Origin: Streptomyces sp. DSM 110735
Lineage (GTDB): Bacteria > Actinomycetota > Actinomycetes > Streptomycetales > Streptomycetaceae
Direction: 5' to 3'
Length of the DNA: 64,000 nt
Assembly: GCF_016482685.1 (NCBI RefSeq)
Contig: NZ_JACYHF010000002.1
Location: 248,001 to 312,000 of the forward strand
In this document: piece by piece, positions 1 through 9,323 of the stretch
How positions within the stretch are numbered: position 1 is the stretch's first letter
How the letters are laid out: the number at the start of each line of letters is the position of its first letter
Notes under the pieces: generated by a model
Told to the model about the DNA's origin: nothing
Database searches by the model: none
Seen by the model: the letters and a program-made list of their open reading frames with translations, nothing else
Made by a program: the position numbers and the translations under genes

Positions 1-365
1 ATCTCGTCGGCGAGCAGCAGGTGGGTGAAGACGGGTCCGGGGCGGAAGACCATGTCGGCGGTCCGCTGGTCGTAGAACGGGGCTCCGGTGACGTCGGAGG
101 GCAGCAGGTCGGGGGTGAACTGGATACGGCGGAAGTCCAGGCCGAGCGCGGTGGCGAAGGAGCGTGCCAGCAGGGTCTTCCCCAGCCCCGGCAGGTCCTC
201 GATGAGGACGTGGCCACCAGCGAGGACGCCGAGCATCACCAGCTCCAGCGGTTCCGCCTTGCCGACCACGGCTGTACGGATCTCGTCGAGCACGGCCGCT
301 GCCCGCTCGCCCGCCTGGCGGGGGGTGAGGGTGGCGTGGTGCGGGGTGGGGCGTGGGCTGGTCAC
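1..365 (-). CDS. MoxR family AAA+ ATPase (C-terminus beyond window)
   Basis: N-terminal 121 residues of a MoxR-type AAA+ ATPase; the rest lies beyond base 1. Seen: a Walker A region reading LPGLGKT near residue 55, then FRRIQFTPDLLPSDVTG, a signature stretch of MoxR proteins, and the start of Walker B (LLLADE) at the window edge. The start is the GTG whose complement lies at 363-365. MoxR proteins act as chaperone-like ATPases that help assemble or insert cofactors in partner proteins, usually encoded with DUF58 and DUF4129 membrane proteins. The two membrane genes just upstream (469-2015, same strand) fit that module. The partner process cannot be named from this sequence. Confidence 0.93.
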   Translation of the reverse strand, partial: MTSPRPTPHHATLTPRQAGERAAAVLDEIRTAVVGKAEPLELVMLGVLAGGHVLIEDLPGLGKTLLARSFATALGLDFRRIQFTPDLLPSDVTGAPFYDQRTADMVFRPGPVFTHLLLADE

Positions 366-468
366 GGTCGGTTCCTCACGGGGCGGGTCGGGGTGCGCGG
401 GCTTCGGGGCGAGCCGGGAGGCGGGGGCTGCGGGGGCTGCGGAGCCATCGGCCAGGGGGCTCCAGGCG

Positions 469-1005
469 TCACAGGGCTTCCAGCCGGTCGAGCAGGGAGC
501 GCAGTACGGGCTCGGGGAGAGCGGCTTGTGGGGCGATCGCCCCGGGGTCGATCCAGGGCCACAGCTCGGCTCCGACCAGTGCCCGGGCCCGCTGCGGGGT
601 CCGGTACATCGCCACGCCGTGCCGTTCGGCCAGCCGGGCGGCGAACAGCCGCTGCAACTGCGGTCGCATGACGGTGTCGAAGGGCGCTTCGCCGTCGTCC
701 GCGAGGGTCTTGGCCACGATGCGCTGCCAGCCGCCGAGCGCCGGGGCGCGGCTGTCCAGCAGGCGTACCGGTTTGCGGTAGCCGCTGTCCTGGGCGGCGG
801 CGCCCGCGACATGGCGCCCGAGGACCAGCGCGCCCGCGGTGACGAGGGCGAGACCGGCAACTGCAGCGGTGACGCCGTCGGTGAGGGCGAGCAGTACTTC
901 GGTCCCGACCGCCGCGGTGCCCAGGACGGCCAGCGAGTGGCGCACCGAACCGGGCTTGTCCAGAACGGAGTTGACGGCATCCCGTATCCGGGCTGGCGCC
1001 TTCAC
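469..1005 (-). CDS. Conserved membrane protein of the MoxR/DUF4129 module
   Basis: 178-residue protein with two adjacent hydrophobic segments near residues 20-65, followed by a soluble, Arg-rich domain. Start chosen at the GTG at 1005, which overlaps the TGA of the upstream DUF4129 gene by four bases (GTGA), so the two are translationally coupled. It sits between a DUF4129 gene and a MoxR gene, the usual place for small conserved membrane proteins of this actinobacterial module. No catalytic motif is visible. Function is unknown; a role in a membrane complex served by the MoxR ATPase is inferred from context only. Confidence 0.8.
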   Translation of the reverse strand: MKAPARIRDAVNSVLDKPGSVRHSLAVLGTAAVGTEVLLALTDGVTAAVAGLALVTAGALVLGRHVAGAAAQDSGYRKPVRLLDSRAPALGGWQRIVAKTLADDGEAPFDTVMRPQLQRLFAARLAERHGVAMYRTPQRARALVGAELWPWIDPGAIAPQAALPEPVLRSLLDRLEAL

Positions 1006-2015
1006 GAGGCACCCCTCACGGCGTCGGGCGTCCGCGAGCGCAGACCGTCGGCGATCTCGGCGAGCGCGGTGGCGGCCAGGGCGCGGTGGCTGCCGTCCAT
1101 CGGGTGGGTTGAGTAACGGGCTTCGCGGAACAGGTCGGTGAGCGTGGCGGCGGCAGCTCCCGTGGGCAGACCCCCGGCGACGGCACGCTCCAGCAGATCC
1201 TGCGGGCTGTCCGCGGCGTGCCGGGTGACGCCGGACTCGGTCAGCGACTGCTCCATGGCGGCGTAGCACGCGATGACGGCCGCACGGGCGTCGGACGCGT
1301 CCAGCAGGGCACGGCGACCGGAGTCGACCGCCTCGGCCAGGCGGTCCTGCTCGTCGTCGAGCGGCGCATACGTCGCCGGGGTTTCCGGCGCGAGCGGGCG
1401 GGTGAGATACCGCCACAGGCGCAGCCCGGCGATCACGACGGCCACGACGAGCAGGGCGATGACGAGACCGAGCAGGACGCGCGTCAGCCCGAAGTGGGCG
1501 TGCTGGTCGGCGTGCCCCTCGTGGTGGGCGAGTGGTGGCACGCTGGATGTCACGTGCTTCCGCGGGCGGGGAGGCGGTATCGGCTCGCCGCCGGTCCCGT
1601 GGCCACTGCCTGACGTACCGAACCGGTGCAGGACCAGGACGAGCAGCGGGACGACCAGCGACGCGGCCAGCAGGACGCCGCTCACGGCGTCGGCCAGCCG
1701 GTCCTCCACCGGGTCGCGTTCCCGGGCGCCGCCGACCCGCTCCCGGTACCTCCCGCGCAGCGCCAGGGCGCCGAAGGGCGCGAGCAGAGCCAGGGCGACC
1801 ACGAGGACGGGGTTGCCGCCGAGCGGGCCACGTCCCTTGGCCAGCAGACCCGTATCGGGGTGGAGCAGCAGGGCGGTCAGGGCCAGTCCGCCTACGACCA
1901 GCACCGTCAACGCCGCCTGTGCGGCGCCGATCCTGCCGTACCGCCGTCGCCCGGCCGTCGTGCGCAACGCCCCCAACGCCACACCCCTCCCCGTGTGATC
2001 GGCAGCTTCGCACAT
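1002..2015 (-). CDS. DUF4129 domain-containing membrane protein
   Basis: 337-residue membrane protein. Hydrophobic segments lie near residues 35-55, 65-85, 100-125 and 175-200. The last is followed by a C-terminal DUF4129-type cytoplasmic helical domain containing a YAAMEQSL stretch and LTDLFREARYS, characteristic of this family in MoxR/DUF58 clusters and related to the C-terminal region of transglutaminase-like proteins. ATG at 2015 is used, but no good ribosome site precedes it. A GGGGAGG tract lies just before a GTG at 1982, so the real protein may be 11 residues shorter. It is first in the coupled module running to the MoxR gene at 365. Confidence 0.82.
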   Translation of the reverse strand: MCEAADHTGRGVALGALRTTAGRRRYGRIGAAQAALTVLVVGGLALTALLLHPDTGLLAKGRGPLGGNPVLVVALALLAPFGALALRGRYRERVGGARERDPVEDRLADAVSGVLLAASLVVPLLVLVLHRFGTSGSGHGTGGEPIPPPRPRKHVTSSVPPLAHHEGHADQHAHFGLTRVLLGLVIALLVVAVVIAGLRLWRYLTRPLAPETPATYAPLDDEQDRLAEAVDSGRRALLDASDARAAVIACYAAMEQSLTESGVTRHAADSPQDLLERAVAGGLPTGAAAATLTDLFREARYSTHPMDGSHRALAATALAEIADGLRSRTPDAVRGAS

Positions 2016-2072
2016 CGGTCGACGGCGTGTCAGCAGTCGTTCACGCGGAGGTCGCCGCACGGGGAAACGCGA

Positions 2073-2100
2073 CGCCCCGCGACCAGAACGGCGCGGGGCG
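2073..2100 (-). terminator. GC-rich hairpin between TNT-domain gene and MoxR module
   Basis: Inverted repeat CGCCCCGCG (2073-2081) and CGCGGGGCG (2092-2100) around a 10-nt loop. It lies just past the stop of the minus-strand gene at 2118 and upstream of the DUF4129 gene, so it should stop transcription of the TNT-domain gene. There is no clear U-tract. Confidence 0.6.
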
Positions 2101-2117
2101 GTCGGGGTGGGGCGGGA

Positions 2118-2828
2118 TCAGGTCGCCGGGGTGACTTCCTTCAGGTTTCCGGCGTTCACGAGGTTCGGGATCGACGTGTTCGTCACGTACTGCGTGCCGA
2201 GTCCGGGCTGGCCGAACCACGGGCGGATCGGACCGGCTTCCACCGTGAACGGCTTGACCACCTTGTACAGGTGGTAGTTGTACGCCGGGTCCGACGCGTT
2301 GTACTCGTCGAGGTTGGTCGGCGGGATCGCGCGCCGGATGTACGGGGTGCCCTGCGGGGCGAGGAAGTTGCCCCGCCCGCTGCCGAACAGGTCGACCATC
2401 TGACCCGCCGCGAGCGTCCTGGTCTCGTGCACGGGGCGTCCGTCACGCAGGACGAAGCCGTCGTTGTCCGGGTACCACCAGCCGGACTTGTTCTGCTGGT
2501 CGGTCTGCCAGTAGCAGCCCAGGAACCAGTACGGCGAGGTGCTGTCCTGCGGCTTCCAGCCGCGCAGCATCCGGGCGACGGGACCGGTGCGGGGCAGATG
2601 GCTGGGACCCAGCCGCCAGTCCTCGCGGTAGTACGTCTCCAGCCCGGTGGGCGGTGCCGTCGTCGTGCTGGGCGACCGGTGGGCGGTCGGGCAGTCCTGC
2701 CCGGCGACACCGGCGACGCCCGCGACCCCGGCACGGGCACCGGCGGCTTCGACGGGGCCCGGGGCGAGGCCGATCAGCAGGAGCGGCGAGGTGAGCGCGC
2801 CCACCATGAGGCGACGCAGTAGCTTCAT
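2118..2828 (-). CDS. Secreted TNT-domain protein (putative NAD+ glycohydrolase)
   Basis: 236-residue protein with a Sec signal peptide (MKLLRR, then a hydrophobic core, cleavage near VEAAGA about residue 30). The C-terminal half matches the TNT (tuberculosis necrotizing toxin, DUF4237) fold: FLAPQGTPYIRRAIPP, NYHLYKVVKPF, then PWFGQPGLGTQY near the C-terminus. In CpnT of M. tuberculosis this domain hydrolyses NAD+, and the Gln of the FGQPG motif is essential; it is present here. Start is the ATG at 2828, preceded by GAGGAA-like purines; an upstream in-frame ATG would disrupt the signal peptide. Streptomycete TNT proteins are often free secreted domains like this one, without a long carrier. 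No immunity protein is recognisable next to it. Confidence 0.85.
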   Translation of the reverse strand: MKLLRRLMVGALTSPLLLIGLAPGPVEAAGARAGVAGVAGVAGQDCPTAHRSPSTTTAPPTGLETYYREDWRLGPSHLPRTGPVARMLRGWKPQDSTSPYWFLGCYWQTDQQNKSGWWYPDNDGFVLRDGRPVHETRTLAAGQMVDLFGSGRGNFLAPQGTPYIRRAIPPTNLDEYNASDPAYNYHLYKVVKPFTVEAGPIRPWFGQPGLGTQYVTNTSIPNLVNAGNLKEVTPAT

Positions 2829-3260
2829 CCGAGTCTCTTCCCTGTCCCTTCCCGGCCGGTGCCACCCGGCACCGGACACACGGGCGTTGCCCGTGACGAG
2901 CCATTAGTGGCGGGCGGGGGAAGGCGAATCCGGTTTGGTGCGGCCGGAAGACCTCCGAACGGCGCAGCAAGGGAACCCGACAGGCGCAATCGTGTGAGCG
3001 GAGTCACGTGCGGAACCGTGTTGCTCCTGGGGAGCCGGGGTAGCAGGGTTCCGGATGTGCTGCGGGGACGGCCGATCACTGGGGAGTGTCATGGCCGTCC
3101 CCGCGGTGTCTCCGGGAGAGGCGCGCCACGGGGGTCCGGATCGGACCGTCCGTGTCCGTGGCACGTCGGCAGACGCCCTCGCCGCCGGTGACGGCGCGCG
3201 GACGTCGGTTTCGGACAGCGCACCCGCACCGGGTGCCGTGAGCGAGGGGGCAGCAGGGGC
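2829..3260. other. Divergent intergenic region, TNT gene / PP2C phosphatase
   Basis: This 432-bp stretch separates the minus-strand TNT gene from the plus-strand phosphatase. It must hold both promoters, but no convincing -35/-10 pair or perfect palindrome was found. An open frame of 57 codons from ATG 3091 runs to a TGA at 3262-3264 that overlaps the phosphatase ATG (ATGA). It could be a small coupled upstream gene, but its Ala/Gly/Pro-rich composition gives no family and it is not annotated as a gene. Confidence 0.5.
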
Positions 3261-5471
3261 ATGACGAGCGTCCCGGAACGAGAGCCCGCTCAGCACACCG
3301 GACCCGGCGAGGTCGGGCCGTCCGCCTCTTCGGGGCACGATCTCCGGGCGCTGTTCGGCACGTCCACCGCTGTCTTCGCCTCCCTCGCGGGTCCCGCCCA
3401 CATGGTCGAGACCGCCAACGAGGCGTTCTTCGAGGCTGTCGGAGGGGGCGGGCGGGCCCGCACCGGGGTACCGCTGGGGCAGTTGCTGCCGGAGCCGGCC
3501 GAGCAGGGTTTCCTGTCCCCGCTGGACCGGGTCTACCGCACCGGGACGCCGTACACCGGGTATGACGTACGGGTTCTGGTGGGCACCGGGCCGGGTGCGC
3601 GCGAGGCGTTCTTCGACTTCACCTACGAACCGCGCCTCGACGTGGGCGGCAACTGCGTCGGGGTGCGGGTCGTCGGGGTGGAGACCACGCACGTCAAGCA
3701 GGCGCAGCGGCTGACGGCCGAACACCGTGTGCTGCTGGAGCAGATCGCCCGGCAGGCGCCGCTGGAGCAGGTGCTGGACGGCATGGCACGGGCGATCGAG
3801 GAGCTGATGCCGGAGGAGGTGCTGGTCTCGGTGCTGCTCGCCGACGCCGACGGTCTGCGGCTGCGGCACGGTGCCGCGCCCAGCCTGCCGGACTTCTACA
3901 ACCGGGCCATCGACGGCATCGCCACCGGGGACGGCGTGGGTTCCTGCGGCACCGCGGCGCACCGGCGCCGACCGGTCGTCGTCAGCGACATCGCCACCGA
4001 CCCGTTCTGGGACGACTTCCGCGACCTGGCCACCGCCGCGGGGCTCGCGGCCTGCTGGTCCACCCCGATCCTCGCCCGGGACGGCTCGCTGCTGGGCACC
4101 TTCGCGATGTATCACCGCGTGCCCCGCGAGCCGCAGGATTCCGACCTCGCCCTGGCCAGGGTGTTCGCCGAGACCGCCGCCCTGGCCATCGAGCGCCGTC
4201 AGGCGGAGCGTGCCCGCGCGGAGGCGGAGGCGAGGGAGAAGGCGGCGCGCGAGGACCTGGCGTTCCTGCTCAAGGCCAGCACGGCGCTGACCTCGGACCT
4301 GGACTATCTGCCGACCCTGCGGGAGCTGGCGGCGTTCTGCGTGCCCGCACTGGCACCGCTGTGCGCGGTGGACCTCGCCGAGGCGGGACGGCTGCGCCGG
4401 GTGGCCACCGCGGCACCCAGCGACGCGGAGGACCAGCTCCTCGCCTCCCACCTCCCTGTCTACGACGCCGACGACGACGTGGTCGCCCGGGTGCTGGCGA
4501 CCGGCGTGAGCGAGGTCGCCCGGCGCGCCCCCACGGGCCCGGGACCCTGGCGGGATCTCGGCGTCACCGGCTATCTCTGCATTCCGCTGACCGACCGCGG
4601 CCGTACGTTCGGCACGCTGACCCTGCTCTCCACCGGCGGGCACGTCTTCGACGGTCACACCGTCGCCCTGGCGGAGGAACTCGCCCGGCGCGCGGCGTCC
4701 GCCGCCCACAACGCCCGCCAGTACACCCAGCGTGCCGCCCTCGCGCGGGACCTGCAGGCCGGTCTGCTGATGCCCCGGGTTCCCGACGTGCCCGGCGCGC
4801 GGATCGCCACCTACTACCACCCCGCCGGTGAGGGACTGGACATCGGCGGCGACTTCTACGACGTCTTCCCGCTCGCCGACGGCAGATGGGCGTTCCTGCT
4901 GGGCGACGTCTGCGGTCGCGGCGCCACCGCCGCCGCGACGACTGCCCTCGTGCGCCACACCGCCCGCGCCGTGGCCCGCCTGCTGCCCGACCCGCCGTCC
5001 GTCGTCCAGGCGATCAACCAGGCGCTCCTCGACCACCCCTGCGACCACGACGGGGGCTTCGTCACCCTGGTCTACGGCCACTTCGTCCCCGTGGACGGCG
5101 GCGGTCTCGACCTGTCCTTCGTCCGCGCCGGGCACGAGTACCCCGTCCACATCGACGCCGACGGAGACGCCCGGCCGGTGGAGGTCCCCGGTCCCCTCAT
5201 CGGCATCGCCACCGACCCCGACCTGCCCGCCCACCCCATGCGCCTGTCCCCCGGCGAGAGCCTCCTGCTCCACACCGACGGCATCACCGAAGCCTGCGAC
5301 GGAACGCGCAGCCAGTTCGGCGAGGAACGCCTGCTCCAGGCACTCGGCACCCTCCCGGCCAACCACACCGCCCAGGACGCCGTCACCGCCCTCACCGACG
5401 CGGTCCGTTCCTTCACCGGGTCCGACGGCATCGACGACGACCAGGCGGTACTCGTTCTGACGGCGCTCTAG
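3261..5471 (+). CDS. PAS-GAF-GAF-SpoIIE (PP2C) phosphatase
   Basis: 736-residue soluble sensor phosphatase. Order: PAS-like domain (about residues 27-140), GAF domain (about 150-310, with the VGSCGTAA and [11 protein letters not shown] motifs usual in these GAFs), second GAF (about 335-490), and a SpoIIE/PP2C domain (about 494-735). The PP2C metal-binding motifs [15 protein letters not shown] and C-terminal DDDQAVLVL are intact. Family role: dephosphorylation of anti-sigma-factor antagonists (STAS proteins) in partner-switching systems, with PAS/GAF as signal inputs. No HATPase anti-sigma domain is fused, unlike many streptomycete relatives. ATG at 3261 is preceded by GAGGGGG. A second PP2C gene follows after 86 bp on the same strand. 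Confidence 0.93.
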   Translation: MTSVPEREPAQHTGPGEVGPSASSGHDLRALFGTSTAVFASLAGPAHMVETANEAFFEAVGGGGRARTGVPLGQLLPEPAEQGFLSPLDRVYRTGTPYTGYDVRVLVGTGPGAREAFFDFTYEPRLDVGGNCVGVRVVGVETTHVKQAQRLTAEHRVLLEQIARQAPLEQVLDGMARAIEELMPEEVLVSVLLADADGLRLRHGAAPSLPDFYNRAIDGIATGDGVGSCGTAAHRRRPVVVSDIATDPFWDDFRDLATAAGLAACWSTPILARDGSLLGTFAMYHRVPREPQDSDLALARVFAETAALAIERRQAERARAEAEAREKAAREDLAFLLKASTALTSDLDYLPTLRELAAFCVPALAPLCAVDLAEAGRLRRVATAAPSDAEDQLLASHLPVYDADDDVVARVLATGVSEVARRAPTGPGPWRDLGVTGYLCIPLTDRGRTFGTLTLLSTGGHVFDGHTVALAEELARRAASAAHNARQYTQRAALARDLQAGLLMPRVPDVPGARIATYYHPAGEGLDIGGDFYDVFPLADGRWAFLLGDVCGRGATAAATTALVRHTARAVARLLPDPPSVVQAINQALLDHPCDHDGGFVTLVYGHFVPVDGGGLDLSFVRAGHEYPVHIDADGDARPVEVPGPLIGIATDPDLPAHPMRLSPGESLLLHTDGITEACDGTRSQFGEERLLQALGTLPANHTAQDAVTALTDAVRSFTGSDGIDDDQAVLVLTAL

Positions 5472-5557
5472 GGCGGGGCGCCCGGGTCGGTCCCGGGTCC
5501 TCACCGTGTGCCCCTTCGGGCGGCGGGAAGGAGAATGGTCGGCTCAGGGAGGCTGAT

Positions 5558-6760
5558 GTGGCGGGTGACGGGATCGGACTGACCGAGGTGCTGGAGGCGG
5601 CGGAGGCCGCCGCGCCGGTGGCCTCGCTCGACGTGGTCGCGCGCAATCTGCGCGACCGGTTCGGCGCGGAGTACGTGTCGTTCCTGTTCGTCGACCTCGT
5701 CAGCAGCGGCGTGGTCCGGGTGACCGAGGAGACGGCCACCCAGCAGGGGCGCCACGCCGAGCAGATCCCGCTGACCGACAGCGTCTACGAGGAGGTGCTG
5801 CGTACCCAGAAGGTGATGCGGGCGGCGGGCGGCGGGACGGGGCAGCGGGTCCTCGCCCCGGTCACCAACCGCGGCGACACCATCGGGGTGCTGGAGCTGT
5901 GGCTGCCCGAGGTGACGGAGGAGGTGCTGGAGCAGGTCGCGGAGGCCGCGCACGCGCTGGCGTACATCGTCGTCACCGACCGCCGCTTCACCGACCTCTA
6001 CCACTGGGGTCAGCGCACCACCCCGGTGAGCCTCGCGGCGGAGATCCAGCGGCAACTGCTGCCCTCCGCGCCCTCGTGCGAAGCCGCCGAGTTCGCGCTG
6101 GCCTGCGCGCTCGTCCCGGCCGACAGCATCGCCGGTGACACCTACGACTACACCCTCGACCACGACACCCTGCACCTGTCGGTGACCGACGCGATGGGTC
6201 ACGACGTCCACGCCGCCCTGATGGCAACCCTGCTGGTCAACGCCTCACGGGGCGCCCGCCGTGCCGGGGCGGACCTCGTCGAGCAGGCCCGCCGCACGCA
6301 CCAGGCACTCCTCGATCACGGTCGGCGGACCTTCGCCACCGGCCTGCTGCTGCGGGTCGCCCTCGACGGGAGCGGAGCCCGGCTCGTCAACGCCGGACAC
6401 CTCTGGCCGCTCCGGCTGCGCGACGGCGTGGTCGAGACCGTACCGCTGGACGTCAATCTGCCGTTCGGCGTGGAGGGGGTGCGGGGCCCGTACGAGACGC
6501 AGGATCTCGACCTGCGTCCCGGCGACCGGCTGATCCTTTACACGGACGGCATGCAGGAGCGGCAGGCGGCGTCCGTCGACCTGGCCGGGCTCGTCGGTGA
6601 CACGGCCATGGAGCATCCGCGCGAGGTCGTACGCGCCCTGGTCGGCGCGGTCGTCACCGCCTGCGACGGCGACCTCCGGGACGACGCGACCGTGCTGTGC
6701 CTGGACTGGCACGGCCCCGGCGCGGAGGAACGCCCCGCCGATGCCGGAGCGGACGTCTGA
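5558..6760 (+). CDS. GAF-like/SpoIIE (PP2C) phosphatase
   Basis: 400-residue protein. The first 160 residues form a divergent GAF-like domain ([13 protein letters not shown], then [20 protein letters not shown]). The remainder is a SpoIIE/PP2C domain with [33 protein letters not shown] and the terminal [10 protein letters not shown]; the Asp residues that hold the metals are present. GTG at 5558 is chosen because AGGGAGG lies about 6 nt upstream. It follows the PAS-GAF-PP2C gene on the same strand and may share its transcript. Likely acts on STAS-domain anti-anti-sigma factors; the target is unknown. Confidence 0.9.
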   Translation: MAGDGIGLTEVLEAAEAAAPVASLDVVARNLRDRFGAEYVSFLFVDLVSSGVVRVTEETATQQGRHAEQIPLTDSVYEEVLRTQKVMRAAGGGTGQRVLAPVTNRGDTIGVLELWLPEVTEEVLEQVAEAAHALAYIVVTDRRFTDLYHWGQRTTPVSLAAEIQRQLLPSAPSCEAAEFALACALVPADSIAGDTYDYTLDHDTLHLSVTDAMGHDVHAALMATLLVNASRGARRAGADLVEQARRTHQALLDHGRRTFATGLLLRVALDGSGARLVNAGHLWPLRLRDGVVETVPLDVNLPFGVEGVRGPYETQDLDLRPGDRLILYTDGMQERQAASVDLAGLVGDTAMEHPREVVRALVGAVVTACDGDLRDDATVLCLDWHGPGAEERPADAGADV

Positions 6761-6860
6761 CAGGCGGTCTCCTGACGGGTACCGGTACGACGGAACGACC
6801 GCAGGGGGCGGACAAGGTGTCGGCATGAGCACCCGCCGACCGCCCCTAGAGTCACGGGAT

Positions 6861-7787
6861 ATGACGCAGCGCATCCGGATCGCAAGCAGGGCCTCGGCGA
6901 TGGCCACCGCGCAGGTGACGTGGTTGACGGGCGAGCTGGGGCGGATCGCCCCGGACGTGGTGGCGGAGTTCGTTCCCGTCAGCACCTTGGGGGATCGCTG
7001 GGGCGGACCTCTCGCGGAGGTGGGCGGCAAGGCGGTCTTCACCAGCGCAGTGACGCGCGCTGTGCTCGACGGCCAGGCTGACCTCGCGTTGCACTGTGCG
7101 AAGGACATGCCCGGGGACAGCCCGGAGCCCGAGGGTCTGGTGTGCCGGTATCCCCGGCGGGACGACGTGCGGGACGTCCTGGTCGACCCCGGCGGGCGCC
7201 GGTTGGACGAGCTGCCGACCGGCACCCGGGTGGGCACCTCCGCCCCACGCCGGATCGCTCAACTCGCCGCCTCACACCCGCACTTGGAGCTGATCCCCGT
7301 ACGCGGCAACGCTGACACCCGGCTCGCCCTGGCCCGTGCGGGCGAAACCGTCGACGCCGTCGTTCTCGCCGGAGCGGGGCTGCGGCGGATCGGCCGGGAG
7401 GTCGAAGCGACGGAGGTGCTCGACGCGTACCGGATGATGCCCGCCCTGGGCGCGGGCCAGTTGGTCATGCAGGTCCGGGAGACCGACGAGGCGCTCCTCG
7501 CGCTCCTGGACCCGCTCGTCGACGCCGACGCGACCCGTGCGGCGGTCGCGGAGCGGACGCTGTTGCGCGCGCTCACCGGACACTGCCACGCGCCGATCGC
7601 CGGGCATGCCGTCGTCGACGCCTCGGGTCAAGTCCGCCTCGCGGCCCGGGTGTACGCCCCGGACGGCTCGGTCGTGCTCGGCGCCGAGGGGGTGGGAGGT
7701 GTGCCGGAGGAGGTGAGCCGCGCGGTGGCGGAGGACCTCGTCGGCCAGGGCGCGGACGAGGTGCTCGCAAGCTCCCGGCGCACCTGA
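6861..7787 (+). CDS. hemC: Hydroxymethylbilane synthase-like protein (HemC family)
   Basis: 308 residues, close to the usual length of porphobilinogen deaminase. Seen: RIASRASAMATAQV at the N-terminus, GGKAVFTSAVTRAVLDGQADLALHCAKDMP with the catalytic Asp after Lys, GTSAPRRIAQL, RGNADTRL, and ALTGHCHAPIAGHA containing the Cys that normally carries the dipyrromethane cofactor. The family links four porphobilinogen units into hydroxymethylbilane in haem and corrin synthesis. Neighbours are phosphatases and a VOC protein, not hemA/hemD/hemB, so this may be a second, stand-alone paralogue rather than the housekeeping gene. ATG 6861 starts the conserved region. Several motif residues (HCAKDMP for VHSxKDxP, SAPRR for SSLRR) are divergent. 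Confidence 0.85.
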   Translation: MTQRIRIASRASAMATAQVTWLTGELGRIAPDVVAEFVPVSTLGDRWGGPLAEVGGKAVFTSAVTRAVLDGQADLALHCAKDMPGDSPEPEGLVCRYPRRDDVRDVLVDPGGRRLDELPTGTRVGTSAPRRIAQLAASHPHLELIPVRGNADTRLALARAGETVDAVVLAGAGLRRIGREVEATEVLDAYRMMPALGAGQLVMQVRETDEALLALLDPLVDADATRAAVAERTLLRALTGHCHAPIAGHAVVDASGQVRLAARVYAPDGSVVLGAEGVGGVPEEVSRAVAEDLVGQGADEVLASSRRT

Positions 7788-7839
7788 AACCGGCACGCGC
7801 TGACGGACCACTCCCCCGGCACCGGTCCGCACGGCGCCC

Positions 7840-8268
7840 TCAGTCGATGCAGAACTCGTTGCCCTCGACATCCTGCATCACGATGCACGAGTCGTTGCCG
7901 TCGTACAGCAGCCGTTCCCGGACCGCCCCGAGCGGCAGCAGCCGTGCGCACTCCGCTTCGAGCGCGGCCAGGCGCTCCTCGCCCACGAGTCCGGTGCCGA
8001 CCCGCACGCAGAGATGCACCCGGTTCTTGACGACCTTGCCTTCGGGAACGCGCTGGAAATACAGGCGCGGACCCACCCCCGAGGGGTCACCGCAGGCGAA
8101 CCAGGAGCCCCGGTCCTCCGGGGACTGGGAGCGGTCGTACGCGTCCCAGGTGGCGAACCCCGCCGGTGGTGGCGGTACGACGTAGCCCAGCACCTCGCAC
8201 CAGAAGCGGGCGACGCGCTCGGGTTCGGCGCAGTCGAAGGTGACCTGGAACTGTTTGATCGACGACAT
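7840..8268 (-). CDS. VOC family protein (glyoxalase-like)
   Basis: 142 residues, one vicinal-oxygen-chelate domain of the glyoxalase_6 type. FQVTFDCAEPERVARFWCEVLGY at the N-terminus, VHLCVRVG in the middle and the C-terminal MQDVEGNEFCID stretch are characteristic; the terminal Glu is a typical metal ligand. Substrate unknown: such proteins include dioxygenases, resistance proteins and isomerases. It is downstream of the quinone oxidoreductase on the same strand (57 bp gap) and convergent with the HemC-like gene. Confidence 0.88.
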   Translation of the reverse strand: MSSIKQFQVTFDCAEPERVARFWCEVLGYVVPPPPAGFATWDAYDRSQSPEDRGSWFACGDPSGVGPRLYFQRVPEGKVVKNRVHLCVRVGTGLVGEERLAALEAECARLLPLGAVRERLLYDGNDSCIVMQDVEGNEFCID

Positions 8269-8324
8269 TCACACTCCACAAAAGGGGATCTGTCAACGGA
8301 CCCGTGCCGCACGGGAGTCCGAGG

Positions 8325-9302
8325 TCACTCGGAGACGCGCAGCAGCAGCTTGCCCACGGACGTGCGTCCGCCGATGAGCCGGTGTGCGTCGGCCGCGTTC
8401 GACAGGGGGAACTCGGCGGTGACCGGGAGGACGACTGTTCCGTCGCGGACGGTGCGCAGGGCGCGTTCGGTCAGGGCGCGCAGGGCGGCGGGGGCGGACT
8501 GGGCGAGACCGAGCACGGAGAAGCCCGCGACGGAGAGACCCCGCGGGTACAGCTCGCCCTGCCCGGCGCGCCAGGGCTCGGCGCCGCTCGCGTTGCCGAA
8601 GGACACCAGGCGCCCGAAATCGGCCAGCGTCTCCAGGCCACGGCGCAGCGTGTCGCCGCCCACCGGGTCCAGGATCAGGTCGACGCCCCTGCCGCCGGTC
8701 GCGCGGCGGGCGTCCGCCTCGAAGGTGCCGGGCAGGAACACCTGGTCGTAGCCGTGCTTGAGGGCGTAGTCCGCCTTGGTGTCGCTGGAGGCGACCCCGT
8801 AGACCACGGCGGCGCCCGCCGCTCGGGCCAACTGTCCGACCGCCGTGCCGACGCCGCCCGCCGCGCCGTGCACCAGGACGCTCTCCCCGGCACGCAGCCG
8901 TCCCACCTCGTGGATGAGGGCGTGGGCGGTCGGCAGTACGGTCGGCAGCGTGGCCGCGGTGCGCGGGTCCAGCCCGGCGGGCAGCGGGAAGACCCTCGCG
9001 GCATCGGCGAGCACGACCTCGGCGTAGCCGCCGCCGTCGACCAGCGCGGCGACCTCCTGTCCCACCCGCAGATCCTCGACGCCCTCCCCGACCGCCCGGA
9101 CGCGACCGGAGACCTCCAGACCCGGACGGTAGGGCAGCGACGGCACCCGGTATCCCTCGGCCCGCGCCTTGACGTCCGCGAAGTTGACCCCGGCCCAGAC
9201 GGCGTCGATGGTCACCTGGCCGGTGCCCGGCTCGGGCGCCGTCGTCTCGACGACCCGCAGCACCTCGGGACCGCCGTGCTCCTGGAATTCGACCGCACGC
9301 AT
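8325..9302 (-). CDS. Zinc-binding-type quinone oxidoreductase (NADPH)
   Basis: 325-residue medium-chain dehydrogenase/reductase of the zinc-free quinone oxidoreductase group. N-terminal GroES-like fold (MRAVEFQEHGGPEVLRV, PGLEVSGRVRAVGEGV), then a Rossmann domain with VHGAAGGVGTAVGQLA near residues 140-160 and VDLILDPVGGDTL. It reduces quinones or enones with NADPH; exact substrate unknown. ATG 9302 is used because the homologous N-terminus begins there. It is divergent from an ArsR-type regulator across a short region with two inverted repeats, the classic arrangement for regulator and target. Confidence 0.9.
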   Translation of the reverse strand: MRAVEFQEHGGPEVLRVVETTAPEPGTGQVTIDAVWAGVNFADVKARAEGYRVPSLPYRPGLEVSGRVRAVGEGVEDLRVGQEVAALVDGGGYAEVVLADAARVFPLPAGLDPRTAATLPTVLPTAHALIHEVGRLRAGESVLVHGAAGGVGTAVGQLARAAGAAVVYGVASSDTKADYALKHGYDQVFLPGTFEADARRATGGRGVDLILDPVGGDTLRRGLETLADFGRLVSFGNASGAEPWRAGQGELYPRGLSVAGFSVLGLAQSAPAALRALTERALRTVRDGTVVLPVTAEFPLSNAADAHRLIGGRTSVGKLLLRVSE

Positions 9303-9323
9303 ACGCAAGATCCCCCACCCATG

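Noticed and set aside
3091..3264. 57-codon frame overlapping the phosphatase start by ATGA
   Set aside because: Coupling is suggestive, but composition is Ala/Gly/Pro-rich, no ribosome site is clear, and no family is recognisable. Kept only as a note on the intergenic region.
2904..5504. Very long open frames antisense to real genes (also at 9952-12876, 18007-21210, 40133-42169, 45600-48665)
   Set aside because: They mirror the high third-position GC of the genes on the other strand. Their translations are Arg/Gly/His/Val-rich with no domain, while the opposite strand carries clear families.
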